Notes: a model not told the origin generated them from the sequence alone. Numbered from the stretch's first letter, positions 23,315-37,066 are shown. The stretch is DNA of 64,000 nucleotides from Acanthornis magna (GCA_036785705.1 JAWUZG010000359.1:248001-312000), one strand, 5' to 3'. A program made the numbers and translations.

Positions 23315-23460
23315 GGGAAGGAAGGAAGGAAGGAAGGAATGGTGCGGAAGGAAGGAAGGAAGGAATGGTGCGGAAGGAAGGAATGGTGCGGAAGGAAGGA
23401 ATGGTGCGGAAGGAAGGAATGGTGCGGAAGGAAGGAATGGTGCGGAAGGAAGGAAGGAAT
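23315..23460. repeat. GGAA microsatellite expanded into an 18-bp minisatellite
   Basis: A (GGAA)n run (about 23315-23340) leads into six units that each begin GGTGCGG, at 23341, 23367, 23385, 23403, 23421 and 23439. Unit lengths are 26, 18, 18, 18, 18 and 22 bp, and they differ only in the number of GGAA steps. The core unit is GGTGCGGAAGGAAGGAAT. Because 18 is a multiple of three, frames stay open on both strands (repeating VRKEGM on plus and SAPFLP on minus); these are repeat artefacts, not genes. The four identical-length units imply recent homogenisation and probable length polymorphism. Confidence 0.95.
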
Positions 23461-26400
23461 TATTCTCTGGAAGTGGGTACATCTGTGTCTTGAACAACAA
23501 AAATCATGCTCTTTCTGACTCCACTTCCTTGACACCTGCAAGCAAATGAAATATGTGCTAAAATGTCCAGTTATATGAAAATTGGTTTGGAAAGGGCAGC
23601 TAGAGTAAAATCTAAAATGAAGGCAGGAAAATAACAGAAATCATAAATAACAGGAAGTCATGACAGGGGCATAATCTTTTCCAGCCTTAATGATTTTATT
23701 ATTTTATGAGATGTGGTAATACTATGTAAAAATAAGGCTCTCTGTAGAGTTGCCCAAAATAATATCTAGTAATCATTTGAGACATCCTATGTGGAATGGG
23801 TTGGTAAGTTGCAGACCTTACAGTGGTGCTGTAGCCTCGGGAGTGCTGGATTTCAGGGCGAATAAGCACAGGCAAAGCATATTGCATGCCTGTGGGCAGT
23901 AGAAACAAATGCTTCTTAGAGGTCACAAAGCCTCACAAAGAATCAATCTGTAGATACACATGTGCATGTGCCATGCATGTGCCAAGATACACTTTGTGAT
24001 AGAACACTGATAGTGCAGGGCAGTAATGAGGGGCAGCACTGTAGGATTTAATTTGTTATTATTTTATTTTACAACCAAGTTTGATGTAGATGCATACTTG
24101 AATTTCTTAGGACCTGGAAGATTCTTCAGCCTGTGAAACCACATGATGAGAAGGTGTTTTCCCTGCCAGGCAGGGCAGGTCTGGCTTCAGACATCTCAGA
24201 AGAACATCCTGGTTTGGTCTCTGCTGCTTCTGTCTCCTTCTGCTCTGTCTTCTTCCACAATGCATAGTGTGTTATGCTATGTCCTGTTGAGGAGCTAAAC
24301 CATGTCCATTTAACAGTCACTGGGCATTGCCTGTTTGTCAAATGTTTTAATCTGTGAACCAAATACGTGGAATGTGCAGTTAGCTTGGAGGAGTAGGTAG
24401 TCATAGGGGTTTACATGGGCTGATTGAGTGGGATTTTCGCCTTAGTTTTGCGGATGCTGTTGTATCATACCATGCTGCTTGTTTTCCAAAATTAAGCAGT
24501 ATTTTAAGAAAAGAAAGGAAAGAAGCTTCCAGAAGAGTTTGATTTAAAATTACTTCAAGAATCCTGAACTATTAGCCATTTCATATGGAGCAATGCTAAT
24601 GTTGTGCAATATGCATTAAAAGGGGAGGGGAAGAATGAAATGCTTTCAAACAAATGACTAATGTGCACATTAGGACAAGTCTTCTTGCATCTTAGGCATT
24701 TTCACTTCTTACATTGTTATGACTACAAGTTCTACATTTATTTACCACATAAAACTTTCATCTTTAGGGAATGAAAGATTTCCATATTAGCGCAGCAGAA
24801 ATTTCCTCAAAACTGTTATGATCTTACTTACTAATTAGGAAAATATTTTTGATCCTATAGATTGAAGAGAGACCAGGAGGTTTTCCATCTAACTAACTAG
24901 CTGTTATGCAACATGTGTGTTAAAATATAAATAGTCTTTATATCTCTCTAGTAATTTATTTGATACACAAGTATGAGTGTTATTACCTCATGTGCATGTA
25001 ACGAAGAGTGTCTCATGTTTTCTTGAATTCTACGTCTCTGAAGCAGAGACACCTTTTTAGTAGAGCTACTGATTTTCATCAGCTATTCATAACAAAAATA
25101 CAAACTGATTTTGTTTTTAATATGGAATAGTGATATTTCAGTTTATTTTTAAAATTTTTTAAAAATTAATTTTGAACAAACAAGATTTTCCCTGTTCTGA
25201 ACAGTAAAAACCAAAATCTGAAAGTCGTTCAATAGAAGGCATTCTCACACTGGTAGGAATGCATGATAAAATGATGTTACAGAAGAGTTTGTAAGAAGAT
25301 GTAAAATTATATGGATAAGTAGAATATCATGGCAGCTAAGAGTACCAATTTATATTATAGATTCTCCTGTGTTGAAACAGTAGCACAAGTTATTTTCATT
25401 CATTGCAAAATGAAAAGCCCACTCCCTAAGACAGAAATTCTTTTAAAGTTGCTCTGTGTGTTAAAGAGAATGTTGCAGTAGTGACCCCCTAAGTGCCACA
25501 TGGGTCATCCTGAGCTCTCCCAGGGGATGCCCAACTCCAGCATGAAAACAGAGTCCCTGCCTTTGCATGTGTTTAGCTGAAGAGCTTCACCACAAAGGCA
25601 AAGCTCTTCAGGTCAGTTCTGGTTGTTTTCAAGGCACTTGGAGAATCCTTCAGTCCCTGTTCTTACCTAGTGGCGCTGGGGAGAAAGAGAGGGAAGACAC
25701 TGTCTTGGTGCTGCTCCCTTGCTCTTCACTTCTTCCAAGGCACTGCTGCTCAGCACTTTGCCCTGGTACCTCCAGAGGTCCTACTTACTGGTGAAGAGGG
25801 TCAGCAGTGCTATTTGCTGTAAGCTTTGCAGTATTTTTTTCTTTTTTTAAAATGAGTAAATAATGTATAGCATCACCACCAGTGTTGTTCTAGCTTTTGT
25901 TGATCTCTGTATCTGATCTTCACCAGGCTGGGACATTTTGTGGGGAGGCAGAGAATGACACAAAAATGTTCTAGCAGTAGATGGTGAGCAAAGTCTGTAG
26001 CATGAAGCCATCTGTGGCTTCTCGCTTGTGGTGGCACGATAGATCTGTTAAGGAGACTTTTGGAGGACTAGGAAGCTAGAATGGATTTTAATGATTTATT
26101 TTCTTTGAAGTGAGGTACTTGGCATTTGATGGTTTATGCAATAATGAACAAAATTTTAATATGTTGCAGGTTGTTTTCTGACACTTTCCCAGGATAGATT
26201 GCATGTCAGGCCTTTTATACTGTAAATATTTAGGAATAGCAGTGTTTGAAAATAGAGACTTGGCTATTCTACTAGCTTCACAGAAGTTTTCTTGCTTAAA
26301 GCAAGCATATCAAAGGATGACAATTAGTGCAACAGAAAAGAGAGTAAATATTTCAGTGTTAGGTGTTTGAGTACTATTGTTTTGTGTTGGTCTTCTTTGA

Positions 26401-29400
26401 AAAAAACTTCATTTGGTGAAACTGGAGGACAAAGTGCAGTGGGCAGTGAGTTGAGTGCTTTGCAGGGTACATCACTCAGAAGGAAGAGGGCACCTGGGCT
26501 GCCTCACAAAGCTGGAGGAGACAGGTGCTGACTTGACCTTTGGTGATTCCTTCTTAGTGTTCTTGGGTTGTTTTTGGTTTTCCGGGTGTGCTGCCAGGAA
26601 GACTCGAGAATGGACTTTGCACTGTCTCCATAAGAGAAACACTGTGCCTCTCCCACCTCTCAGTGACATTGTACTACCTCATTTTTAGCAGCTTACTAAA
26701 GCAGAGGTTTAGCCTCATCCTGGCATGCCAAAGATCCCTTCTACTCTGTGATGTCTGTAAGAGACAGAGTTGGTCAAACACTGTGTGACCGAAACAAAGT
26801 TCTTGTGCTGCAACAACAGAGTGAGTCAAAATCTGCGTGTGGAAACTGTAATTCTCTCCCTTCCACTGGAGAGGTCATGTGGTTTTGAAGGTGCCTGCTC
26901 AGAAACCAATGTGACAGGTCCAAACCTAGTAAACCAGTGATGGTCTTTTTCACAAGATGTTTGCAATTTGGGGTAACTTTTTGTTACACGTTTTTCTAAT
27001 CAGGCTTTACAAACAAAAGAATTTGAATTTACAAGCCTTTATTCTTTCATTCAGTCCTCTTAATTTAAGTTGATTTTGACCTATTCCAACTCTATTAATG
27101 ATAAAATTGAAGAGGTGTTTTTGGCTACTGTTCATAAATATACAATGATCTACAGTGTTTTTTACTGAATAGAATTTGAATTTAAAATACCTAAAAGATT
27201 AGTATTGGAGTCACGTAATCTTATCTCAAATATCCCTTTCTTTAGTATGGGAGCTGGTTTCAACTTTTCTAATACTTAACCCTTTTGCCTTGTAAATAAT
27301 GCATATGCACTATGTGACTATTAAGAATTTAGTCTATTGTCTCCTATTTTTCTAATTTATATGGTCTCCCTGATATGAAATGAAGAAGATTCTGGGCATA
27401 TTCCCCCAGGACAGGAAAACTGCTAGTAGAATTCAATACTCTCTCCTACAGAAATTTGAATATATTTTGAATGCATTAAAATTGATCTTAAAAGGCAGCA
27501 TTCTTTGTGGAAAGGTATCACTGTGCATTTGCAACAAGTTAAAAAAGTATTATTTATGTTCTAGAAGTTTGCTGTTAGCTTTCAACAGTCTTAAAACTCA
27601 GAAAATTACTTTCAGAAGTCATTCTGCAGTGTATTAGGATATCAATATAGCTCAGGTTTTACTTGTTGCAAATGTGATTCTTGATATCACTTTGCAAGCA
27701 AATGCACTGTGCCCAGGGCTACAGCATCCACTGAAAAATGCCTTCCTGGAGACTGCAAGGACACAGATGCAGTCTGGGCTGATTTCCAAGCTACTATGTC
27801 TGAAAATTCACCACATCACCTCTGCCAGCTCCTCTGTTTTTTGAAGGGATGAACTGAGGGGCACTGGGCATCCCACAATTGTGTATGGTGTTCCGTAGGT
27901 AGTTTTTTCAAAAGTGTAAAATTTTTGAAGTAAGGAAATCCTCCCTTGAGTCTCAGGCTGGCATACCATTTATGTACAAGTAAATAATGTGCAGCCTTTC
28001 AAAGGCAACACAAATCGTGAGTAAAAAAAATACCTATCTGTGTGAAGATTGATAGAGTAGGCATCGAATTTTGTTCTGTAAAAATGCCAATAAAGATGGA
28101 AGGTGAGTCAAGCTGCTTTATACACCACCCCAAAAAAAAAAAAAAAAGTTAAATAGACCTAAATGAAACCCTAAACTGCTCTAGGTGTATTAATATAAAA
28201 TGGTAAAGTCATACAAATGGAGCAACATATCTGAGACAAGACTGTGTATAATAGTAGTTTTCTGAATAAAATAGCAATAATGCCAGATTCTTATAGACCG
28301 TTATTCACAATCTAGAAGATAACTTTCTAAATATTTTTAGTTTACAGCATATAAATAAATCAAAGAGTAAAATAATTGTATGTCAGACCATATGCTATCA
28401 AAGTATTTTACTGTGTAAGGGGCCTTAGAGATCCTGTATCACTTAATCATTTCATAAATATAGGTTTTCATTGAATATAAAATGTATACACAGTAAAGGT
28501 GAGTAATATGAATAGTACCAAAGTGACACATCCTGCAGTAGTAAATAATCCAGATAACTAAATTGATATACTCAGGGATACTTAACTGGCACATTTTGAG
28601 TTGTATTGAACGGTTACATGTATGGCAGTGTAGTATATCTCTTATTAGAGGTGGACTTTGACTCTGTTTCCACCAGTTACAATTTATTAAGTTGAAGAGT
28701 GACTACTTCTAAACTCAGCTAATTAATTATTAGCTTAATACTTGGCAGTGTTGTTACTTTGCAACAGGCTCTAAATCCAAGTTATTTATGATGGTAGTTC
28801 AGGCACTGCAAGGGATCAGTTTTCATGAGCTCTGAGTTACTGGGGTTTGTGGATCAGCACACACTCAGTCATGTACTCAGTAAGAAGAAAGGAAAGCGGA
28901 GCAGAGATGAGGAAATAATTGTGAAAGAATGTGGCTCCCACCATGGTGCAATGGCAGCAGGAATTGTATCAGGCACACAAAATTAGCATCTTCATTTTTA
29001 GAGGCAAAATCCTATTTTACAATCACAATTACTTTCAGCAGGGGCGTGAATGTGCATGAATTTATGGTTGGATCAGGAGTCCCACATGCCATGCAATCCT
29101 AGGCTCTTTAATTGGGACTTGCACAGAGAAATCGGAGCATCTGTGCTAAATTTTACTGACATTATGCTATCAGGAAACCCAGGCATCTGATTTAGTGCCA
29201 TAACTTTAGGAACTGAACCCCTCCTTCCTATATATAGCCAAAAATCTGAACAGACAATCTACACATACGGCGCCACATCTTGATTCTGCCTTAATTTAAT
29301 GAAATGGTGTATTTAGAATTAAGTGATGGCAGAGTTTGGCCCATCATTTAGCCAGTGTTGTTATGAGTAATGGAAGGTGGCAATTATAAGCCTGTCCTGC

Positions 29401-31330
29401 AGGGGAATTTTGGGTTTCATGTGAAAGATGCTGGGAGGAGGAAGCTGTGGGGCTGGGGGAGGGCACACAGGCTGCTTCCAGCTGGTGTGAAGGGCTGATC
29501 TGCTGTGCATTCATTGCCCCTTGGTTTTGTCACAAGCAAACTTGTTCAAATAGGTTTTCAAAGAAAACCAGAAAATGGGTCTGTCTTAAGCTCCAGTGTT
29601 TCTATCCTCTGAAACTCTCCTTTCTTTTTCATCACCTTCCTTCAGAGGTGAGCCATAATTAAGCTAAAAATAACAAAGCTGCTTCAGATTTTATCTCCTC
29701 TGGTGTCTCACTGCACCTGAGAGGTTAAAGCATTTATTTTACAAAAGAAACCCACATACAGAAAATTTTGGTTTTGTTTTGATGTTATGTGTACTGATGA
29801 TCATGAATGAACATATTTTATGAGTATTAAATATTGCAGGCTAGGTTCAACCATAATAATTGGTAAGTTTCCTGAAATTGCATGAATATATAATGAATTT
29901 TTATTAGACTTAATAAAAAAATTGAAGGAAATTTTATGCATAGATATGTATCCAGAATTTTATTAAAAATGTAAATGCATTATAAAGCAGTAAAAGACAA
30001 TAATGTCTACCAAAAATATATATTACAATATTTTGTTTTGGATAGTGTTAATTTGTGTCAAATTCAAGCAATTGATAATTCTGTTTTTTTCTCTTTTTTT
30101 TAATTGAAGCTGATTGTGGGTGGACTAATTTACTCTTGGGACATGAGTACCTGTCCAGGAGAGCTCTGGGGGACGTTTCGCTATCAAGTCCCTCAGTTGC
30201 ATTCCTAAATTCAGGTGAAGATGAATCTGTCTTCTGTCTTGTCTTTCCTTTTCGGCTTGAGCAAGTCTTGCTGCAAGTGAATGTGTTAAAATACAGTAAA
30301 AGAGGAGGCATGAAACTGATTTTTATCCCCAGGCTGTAGTCACATGTCACAGATCAAGGTTATAAGAAACTGTGGGCTTCAGTATGGCAGGGAGCAGACA
30401 CTGCTGTGGCTCCTGTAGGTTCTGTTCCTATGGGGGAAATGATCAGGCTTGGTCCTTCAGCCTGTCTCAGAGAGGAGTTCTGTGTGTCATTGCGCTCACA
30501 CATTGTACAGAGCCCTGTCCTTAGGACATCATTTTAACATGAACTCTTTGATTTCTTACACAAAAAATTTAGGAGCCGTGCGATCGGTATTTGCGTAATC
30601 TAGTTTTTATATTTCAAATAAGAAAATGTTAGATGGATGTGACCAAAAGGCAGCTTTAGCCAGTCTTGCCATCTGAGCACCCCTCAGCCCCACCGCTGTT
30701 TGGCTGCAAAACACATGTCACAGAGTATGGTCGTGTCCAGTGAGCCCATGCCCTGGGCTCCCCAGAACTGGAGAATGGAAATGACAGATTCCTGTTAGGG
30801 CCAGGTCCAGTTTGGTTTTTGCATTCAACCAAGTTTACAGCAGACACAGAATATTCCTGTCATATATCCTGTTCCTTCTATCCCCTTCCATGTCTCCTTT
30901 CCCAAGACCATAGAGTGGAATAGAAGATACGTTGATTTCTTGTTCTTGCTCTGTAAAAGAAGTAAAGCCCAGCAGCTTAACAGGCTTCAACTGTCTGAAG
31001 CTACTGCACACATCTTTAGTGTCAGCATTTTATTTTTGCAAACAAAAACAAAGTCTAAAAAAACCCCATGTGATTTTGAAGCATTAAAAATGCCTTTTTC
31101 TTTCCCCTTTTAAAACAAAGCATTAAATAAAATAAAAAGAGATTCCAAACCCGAATGTCCTGCTGCTTTTAGAAAATTCATCTCAAAATCCCTTTGAGTG
31201 TAACGAATTAATAGAGCATGTAGCTGTTTAAACTTAAGGTGGGGATACAGATGCCTTAAATCACAGAAACTAAAGACAGAGCAGACTTTACAGTATTTAA
31301 ACTTCTGCATGTAAAATGATGCCATTGTTG
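23461..31330. other. Unique AT-rich non-coding DNA
   Basis: Nothing beyond a 16-nt poly-A and ordinary unique sequence was recognised. Frames of up to 100 codons lack domain features. Confidence 0.5.
28132..28147. repeat. Poly-A run (16 nt)
   Basis: Simple homopolymer preceded by a short C-rich stretch. No retrocopied gene body is recognisable upstream. Confidence 0.85.
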
Positions 31331-31394
31331 CTTGTAAATATGCCAAAAGCCTCCTGTAGTGTCTTGTAAATATGCTAAGAATCCCCTGTAGTTA
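31331..31394. repeat. Tandem duplication of a 32-bp unit, two diverged copies
   Basis: Units at 31331-31362 and 31363-31394 both begin CTTGTAAATATGC and share CCTGTAGT near their ends; 25 of 32 positions agree. The mismatches indicate an old local duplication. Confidence 0.8.
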
Positions 31395-34300
31395 ATTCTC
31401 CCACTACTGTTATAAATGAGAGCAAAGAAAATGTATTTCTTACATTATAGCCTCATTTCCCAGGTGTAAATCTGCTGTTTTGTTTGGCATTACCAGCTCT
31501 GCTCCTTGACTGACAGGTTTCAAAGTTTGCCATAATTGTGAGCTGTGCTCTCATTCACTGTGCTTTAGAATCAGCAGGGAGTGGTACTCGGTGCTGTTTT
31601 CTCAAAGAAAGGGCATTACAGTGGCAGCATCTAATAAATCCTGAAAGCATCCCCCCCTCTCTTGGTATCTTTCAAATTCCTGTAATAGCACCATTTCCTT
31701 TCCGTTGAAGCATCATAGTCTGAGCTGTGGTAATTATAATTGTCTTAGAACTCCCATTATAAACCGGAGTTTCTCTGTGTTATGGAAAAAATGGTGTAAG
31801 TAGGCCTGACACACTGTCTATCAAATGCTATTCTGTGCTTGCTTCCTAATATTCATTCCAGGAGCAAAACAGTACAGGTAGAAAATGAGAAAAACTCCAG
31901 GAAATCCTGGTTAGCTACAGTGAAAGAGGGGCTGGCATACAAGTGCTGCACTGGAGAAAAGGTGCCAGGGCACCTTTCCATGGCCTGCCAAAGCATCACT
32001 CAGCGGCAAAGTCATGTAAGGGTCGAAGTCTGAGCAGTGCCATGGAGGGGCTGCTCACAGCACAAGGTGCTTTTCTTCAGGGGCTGCTTTTCTCCAGGGG
32101 TCTGCTCTGGTCCAGTCGAGAGTCCTGTCCTGGGTGCAGCAGCCTCGTGGACCTGGACAGATGCTGCTTGGGGTACTCTGATGCTACATGGGCTATTCTG
32201 GGGGAGGGTCAGAACAAACATCATGAGCCTGAGCCAGCTCCTCAGTTTGCAAAACGAGATTGTGCTCCAGCAGCACAGACCACAGACCTTTCTGGTCTCT
32301 CCCAGCAGGGACCAATTCACAGGACAGATACACAGTGATAAAATTGGTTTTCAACTTTGTGTTTCACTGAGATTTGGGACGGAGGCAGAAGTATTTAGGG
32401 TCAGTTTGGGGTTCAGAAAAAAATGAGTAAATATTGCATTTTCATTGTGCAAATCTGATTTTCCCACTGATTGCAGAGCCAGCTGTAAGGTACATCATTA
32501 AAATACTAATTCAGAAGTCATTTATGATGTACTAAAACTGGCATACCCCTATTGAGTAATGTACTGCAGTCAGTAGAATTTATCTGCAATGATGCCACCT
32601 TCTGAAGAGGGACACTGTTTGGTCAGATCTCTCTGTTTAGTCTTTAATCATTCTTCTTTTCTTCTTGAAAAATCTGCTGCAACTGTTGAGATTCAGTTTC
32701 CTGTATTTTCCTGACTGCTCTCTGTTTGTTTCACTGTATGGTTGAAAATTTATTATTTTAGACAAAATGTATTATTTTATTGTCTTGTTTGGTGTGTAAG
32801 ATCCTGAGTACTTGGACAGACCTCAGTACTACCACCCTAACAATCCTGTAGGTTCTGCTAAAATAGGATCATATTTCTCTTATTATGTTCTTCAATGTGA
32901 AAAGCATAGTTTACATGCCTATTTAAATACCCTCTTTCTGCTATTTATTATTTTATGTGCTGTTTTTCACCTTTCGGCACGAGCCAATATAATTGCCTTT
33001 ATGTACTTTCAGGTGAAGAATGATTTACTCACCAGACCAAAAAAAAAAGTTATTGGGCATAAATAAGTTCTGAGTGTGTCCCAACATTCTTGTATTTATT
33101 GCAAGTTCAAGAGAGAGTGCTACCTAGTTTGAGAGCAATTCTTTGCAGAAAATAGATTGCAAAAAGTGCAGCATGTGTCTAGAGAGTTTTCAAAACCACA
33201 ATTCTATTTGTGGTGCAAGGAACAAAGAACTGTGAAATACATGGTAAAACATAATGCACAGTGATTTTTACATACCAAAGGTGCTGACACGTACTAAAAG
33301 ACACATGTGCTAACAAAGACCTGAATGTTAAAGGTCTGTTTAAAAGCTGAATTAAATTCTGAATAGACTGGAAATACTCAGAAATATATTTTAAGGGTTT
33401 AAAACGTGAGACATTATGTCTTTCTGCTTCCTTTTTCTTTTGTGTCAGCTGGGCTTTATTTGGTTTTTTTTTTACCCTCTATTGGGTTCTGTCAGTTTTC
33501 TAGAAAGTACTTCTATAATGAGGTATCTGTAAAAATTTTGCTAGCTTTATTTAACTCCTGTAACTGATTACCCAGACCTTGGTGCAGTACATTATTTCAC
33601 CATGGGTTAAGCTGTTATTGTCCAGCAGTCTCTACTCATACTTCTTCCTGCTTCTATATAACACCTCTGTCAAATGTTCTGTTTAATGTTTAGTGCAGTA
33701 TGTTGGATGGCTTTGTAGTGTTTTCTCTCTAGAGCCTTAAACGTATCGCTAGAGAGGTGTCAGTATTGCAAAAATGAAATTTTGAATAGTTCATCTCATT
33801 TTGTCTGGAGTTTTGTTATAGCTTCAATTCAGTCTGGTCTGCATGGGAAGTCCCAACTAATTTTCTTGGTATTTTTTCATTAGTTGATAAAAGAAAACAA
33901 CCAGACAGTAAACTTGGCAGAAATGATGATTTTTTTTTAATTGGAGAATGGCTGGCTTTGAGGTTCGTTTTTTCAGGACTAGTTAGAGAAAGTCCTTGAA
34001 CTCCACAAGCTTTATTCGTGTGTCACTGTACTAATTTCTGAACAGGTTCTTCTACAGCTCTTCCCATTTCTTCCTATTTCTTCCTAGTCTTGTCCCACTG
34101 GAAGTCACTTGAATCTCAAAACCATAGCAAAACCAGATTTTTCATCTGAATTGTGTTTCCCAAAATATGTGGAGTCTTGTGATTGAACAGTGCTAGTTAA
34201 TAAAGATACTGTTGGGTTTAGAATCCAAAATCTTTGAAATTTGAAATATTTGAGCTTAGGTGCTTTCCAATGTATAAATATTGATTCTTAGTACACACTG

Positions 34301-36438
34301 GAACAGTCAAAAGTAAAGGTTGATGTTAAGAAAATGAATGAAGAACATACCTTCCTTTTTATCATATCATTTCTGTTCATCTTCTTGTGACTTTCAGGGT
34401 TATCACTGAAGCTTCTTTAAAATTTTGCAATTGCATAATGGTCTAAAAGTTGTGAATTACAAGGTGAAAAATGGAAAGACTTCAAAGTCTCTTGGCCCCT
34501 CCAGTGTATAAAGATACTTTTTGGTATCCTTAAAGATTAACTTACTTAATGATTATTTACAGTATGCGTTATGTTTCAATGAATCTCCATCTTTCTGCTG
34601 GGATATTTTTATGGTCATTAATTTCAATACTGGATATTTGGCTTCAGTACCATCTAACTTGCTAATCTGTGCAATTGTGTACTGTAAAATGGTGTCCTCC
34701 TGAACTTTGCATTTCCACTCTTTCTTCTGAATCCATCCACGTATTTTTTTTCCTTCCTCTCTTCTGAATATCTCCATATTGATGTCAATCACTATTGCAG
34801 TACCTTCCAGTACCGCTCTGAAGTGCATAAACTTGCTCTTAGACTAGCAGCTTTTCCTGGTGTCTTGGCACAGATCTGCTCAGGTGACTGCTGGTGAAAA
34901 GCAATTTAAACCAGCCCAGTGATTGTTGGCAGTCACTCTGCCATCTCTCTCCTCCACTTAACTAAATGTAAACATCATTCATTTTCCGGCTTCAAAAAGT
35001 TTATAATTTCTGTACCCTGCAAAGCTGCTATGTGTACCTGGGGGGATAAGCAGCCAGGAGAGATGTTCTGGACAATGATTTTATCCTATCTGCATTGCTC
35101 TCTCTTTCCTTGCAGGTATCATACCAGTGTTCATACCATTCTTGAGTCCAGTGAGGAGTCAAGAATCACAGCCCACCCATAATTGTCCAAAGCTGTTTTT
35201 GAAAGTTTCCTGTCATACCTGGGGAAAAAATGCCTTTGCCTTTACCTGCTTGGGGTTAGTCCTGCCCACATACAGGGAGCAGGAGTGGTAGCTCCGTGTT
35301 GCTTTGGCCTTGGGATGCTTGTCTGTGCTAGCCTGAGCCTGATCTTGCTGACTGTGCTGCCTTTGGTAGCCCTTTCCATGGTAGTCTTATATTTAGGAAC
35401 TACCTTTTGTTTTGTCAGGCACTGGGTCCTGGGGTCATCTCTCACGCTCCTGTACCTGGTGAACAGGTGAGCAGGCTTTGAGGTCTGAGCTGGGGATGAG
35501 TGTGGAGTTCCAAGTCTCTTGGCCCATCTCTTGGCAGTATCTGAGGGCACTTACGTGTCCTCAAAGGGAGCTACTACTATGACTAATTCTTTACACTAAA
35601 TAGCTCCCAAAATGTCCTAGATGTAGTATCAGCATACAAGAACAGCTTACTGAAATATTTCCGTAGAATGACATTATATGATATATATTTCCAAATCCAA
35701 AAAAGGTAGTGAGCAAGCTAAAGTTTAATAGTGCCTTTTCCATCTCTTTTCCTCCCCCAGTTTTCTCTTTGAAGGTTTTTACTAATTCTTTTGTAAACTG
35801 AATCTCTCTGTTCATTCAGAATAATTAAAACCATTTCTTCAGTCTTAAATGTTGGATATCAATTCTGGCCTGCTGCTATGATGATAGAAAACGTGATATA
35901 AAGATTTTAATTGACAGTCTGAGCTGAATCACTATGCCTGCTAACTGTCAAGGACAACCTGTCCTGGTGATATTCCTGCAGGTTTGCCAGGTCCCTCAGC
36001 GATCCTGAGGAAACCATAGTAGCTCTGTCTGCCAAGTTTTTTCTGTGTATTTCAGTGTAAAAGCGGTCAGGGTACTGAAGTCTGATTCTATTTTTGGTTT
36101 GATTTTTATTTTCTCACCTCTCACAAATCAATTGGCCTTATTTTTAATGTAGATTTCTTTGCTTTATGTGTCTCTGCATCCACAGAAGAAAAAAAAGTAG
36201 TAAATAATTTTTATTTCATTGCATTATTTGATTTTCCATTTTTGGTGCTATGCCCAGGCCCTGATACTTTCGGAGGTGGCTACATGAGCCGCTTCAGGTC
36301 TTGCTTGTGCTGACACTTTGGGCTCTTGACTTAACTTTCTCCATGGTTTCCCCATGCTTTCTCCCTTCTCTGGGAATTCCACCAAGAGAGTATTTAGATG
36401 TGAAGTGGATCATTCCTTATCTTCCATTCATTCACTCT
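31395..36438. other. Unique AT-rich non-coding DNA
   Basis: No repeat family was recognised. The 95-codon frame at 35183-35470 encodes a hydrophobic leucine/valine-rich stretch but has no family resemblance or splice context. The overlapping frames at 31943-32426 are mutually exclusive and GC-driven. Confidence 0.45.
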
Positions 36439-36528
36439 TAGAATCATAGAACCACTAAGGTTGGAAAAGACCTCCAAGATGATTGAGTCCAACCTTTGGT
36501 TGAACGCCACCGTATCAACTAAACCATA
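36439..36528 (-). mobile_element. CR1 LINE 3'-end fragment, reverse orientation
   Basis: It begins with AGAATCATAGAACCACTAAG, the reverse complement of a CR1 3' terminus, then TTGGAAAAGACCTCCAAGAT and a GAGTCCAACC block, ending at ACTAAACCATA. Only the last 90 bp or so of the element remain. Its 3' end points left, away from the neighbouring plus-strand CR1 material. Confidence 0.88.
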
Positions 36529-36540
36529 GCACAGCAGAGT

Positions 36541-36890
36541 GGGTCTTGTGAGCAAAGTGGGGATTGGTGATCATCTTGGCCACAGCAGCCATGAAGCGAT
36601 TGAGTTTATAATCTCTGGTGATCGGAGGAAAAGTGCCAGCAAAATCCATACTCGACATGAGGAGAGGACGCTTCAGGATGTTCAGGGAATTAGTGAATAA
36701 GGCCACCTAGGAAAATTTTTTTGCAGGTGTTGGGGTCCATCAGTGCTGATCACCTTTAAAACATCACCTCTTATGGGCACAGGAACAGGCAATTCCCAAA
36801 TGTCAGAAGTCAAGCAGGTGAGGAAGATGTCTGTCTTGGTTGAACAGGAAACCTTTCTAGGAAATAAGGTAAAAAAGGAAGGTGTATGGC
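36541..36890 (+). mobile_element. Degenerate CR1 ORF2 fragment (endonuclease tail and linker)
   Basis: The plus-strand frame reads GDHLGHSSHEAIEFIISGDRR, matching the SDHE-type end of the CR1 endonuclease domain (here the usual Asp is Ser), and continues KSASKIHTRHEERTLQD before a stop. Further on, a frame with three stops still shows RCLSWLNRK and, after two of them, KRKVYGMK, which follows the pattern of the linker before the CR1 reverse transcriptase. The antisense open frame at 36515-36706 is only a shadow of this. The copy is dead and carries deletions. Confidence 0.75.
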
Positions 36891-36899
36891 ATGAAGCTG

Positions 36900-37003
36900 T
36901 GTCAGGAGAGGTTTATGCTGGATATTAGAAAAAGGTTCTTCATCCAGAGGGTGTTTGGACCCCCAGCCTGTGGCACTGCCTGCCAGTCAGGCTCTGGGCA
37001 GTG
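36900..37003 (+). mobile_element. CR1 3' region fragment continuing the same degraded copy
   Basis: The stretch starting TGTCAGGAGAGGTTTATGCT and running to GGTTCTTCATCCAGAGGGTG translates as RFMLDIRKRFFIQRV, a diagnostic CR1 ORF2 C-terminal motif. It lies immediately after the linker fragment, so one plus-strand copy appears to have lost its reverse-transcriptase core by internal deletion. Separate insertion of two pieces is the alternative. Confidence 0.75.
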
Positions 37004-37066
37004 CTTGCATGAAAGGCAGACAAGTCACCATTTTCTGGTGTTTTTGGATCACATATAATGTTAGCT

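Noticed and set aside
23222..23541. Repetitive proline/serine (SAPFLP) and arginine/lysine (VRKEGM) frames
   Set aside because: They are products of the 18-bp minisatellite, open on both strands because the unit is a multiple of three.
28082..28102. Possible exon ending at a GTGAGT donor (28103)
   Set aside because: The upstream acceptor has no pyrimidine tract and only one short frame is open.
35183..35470. 95-codon hydrophobic frame suggesting a membrane protein
   Set aside because: No family resemblance or gene context; T-rich DNA readily gives leucine/valine/phenylalanine-rich frames.
36515..36706. Minus-strand 63-codon frame that looks like a real exon, with a CCTAG acceptor-like start
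   Set aside because: The opposite strand reads GDHLGHSSHEAIEFIISGDRR and matches CR1 ORF2, so the minus frame is an antisense shadow.
36439..37003. Twin-priming inversion of a single CR1 insertion
   Set aside because: Both the minus and plus pieces contain CR1 3' material at their outer sides; one inverted insertion would have only one 3' end.
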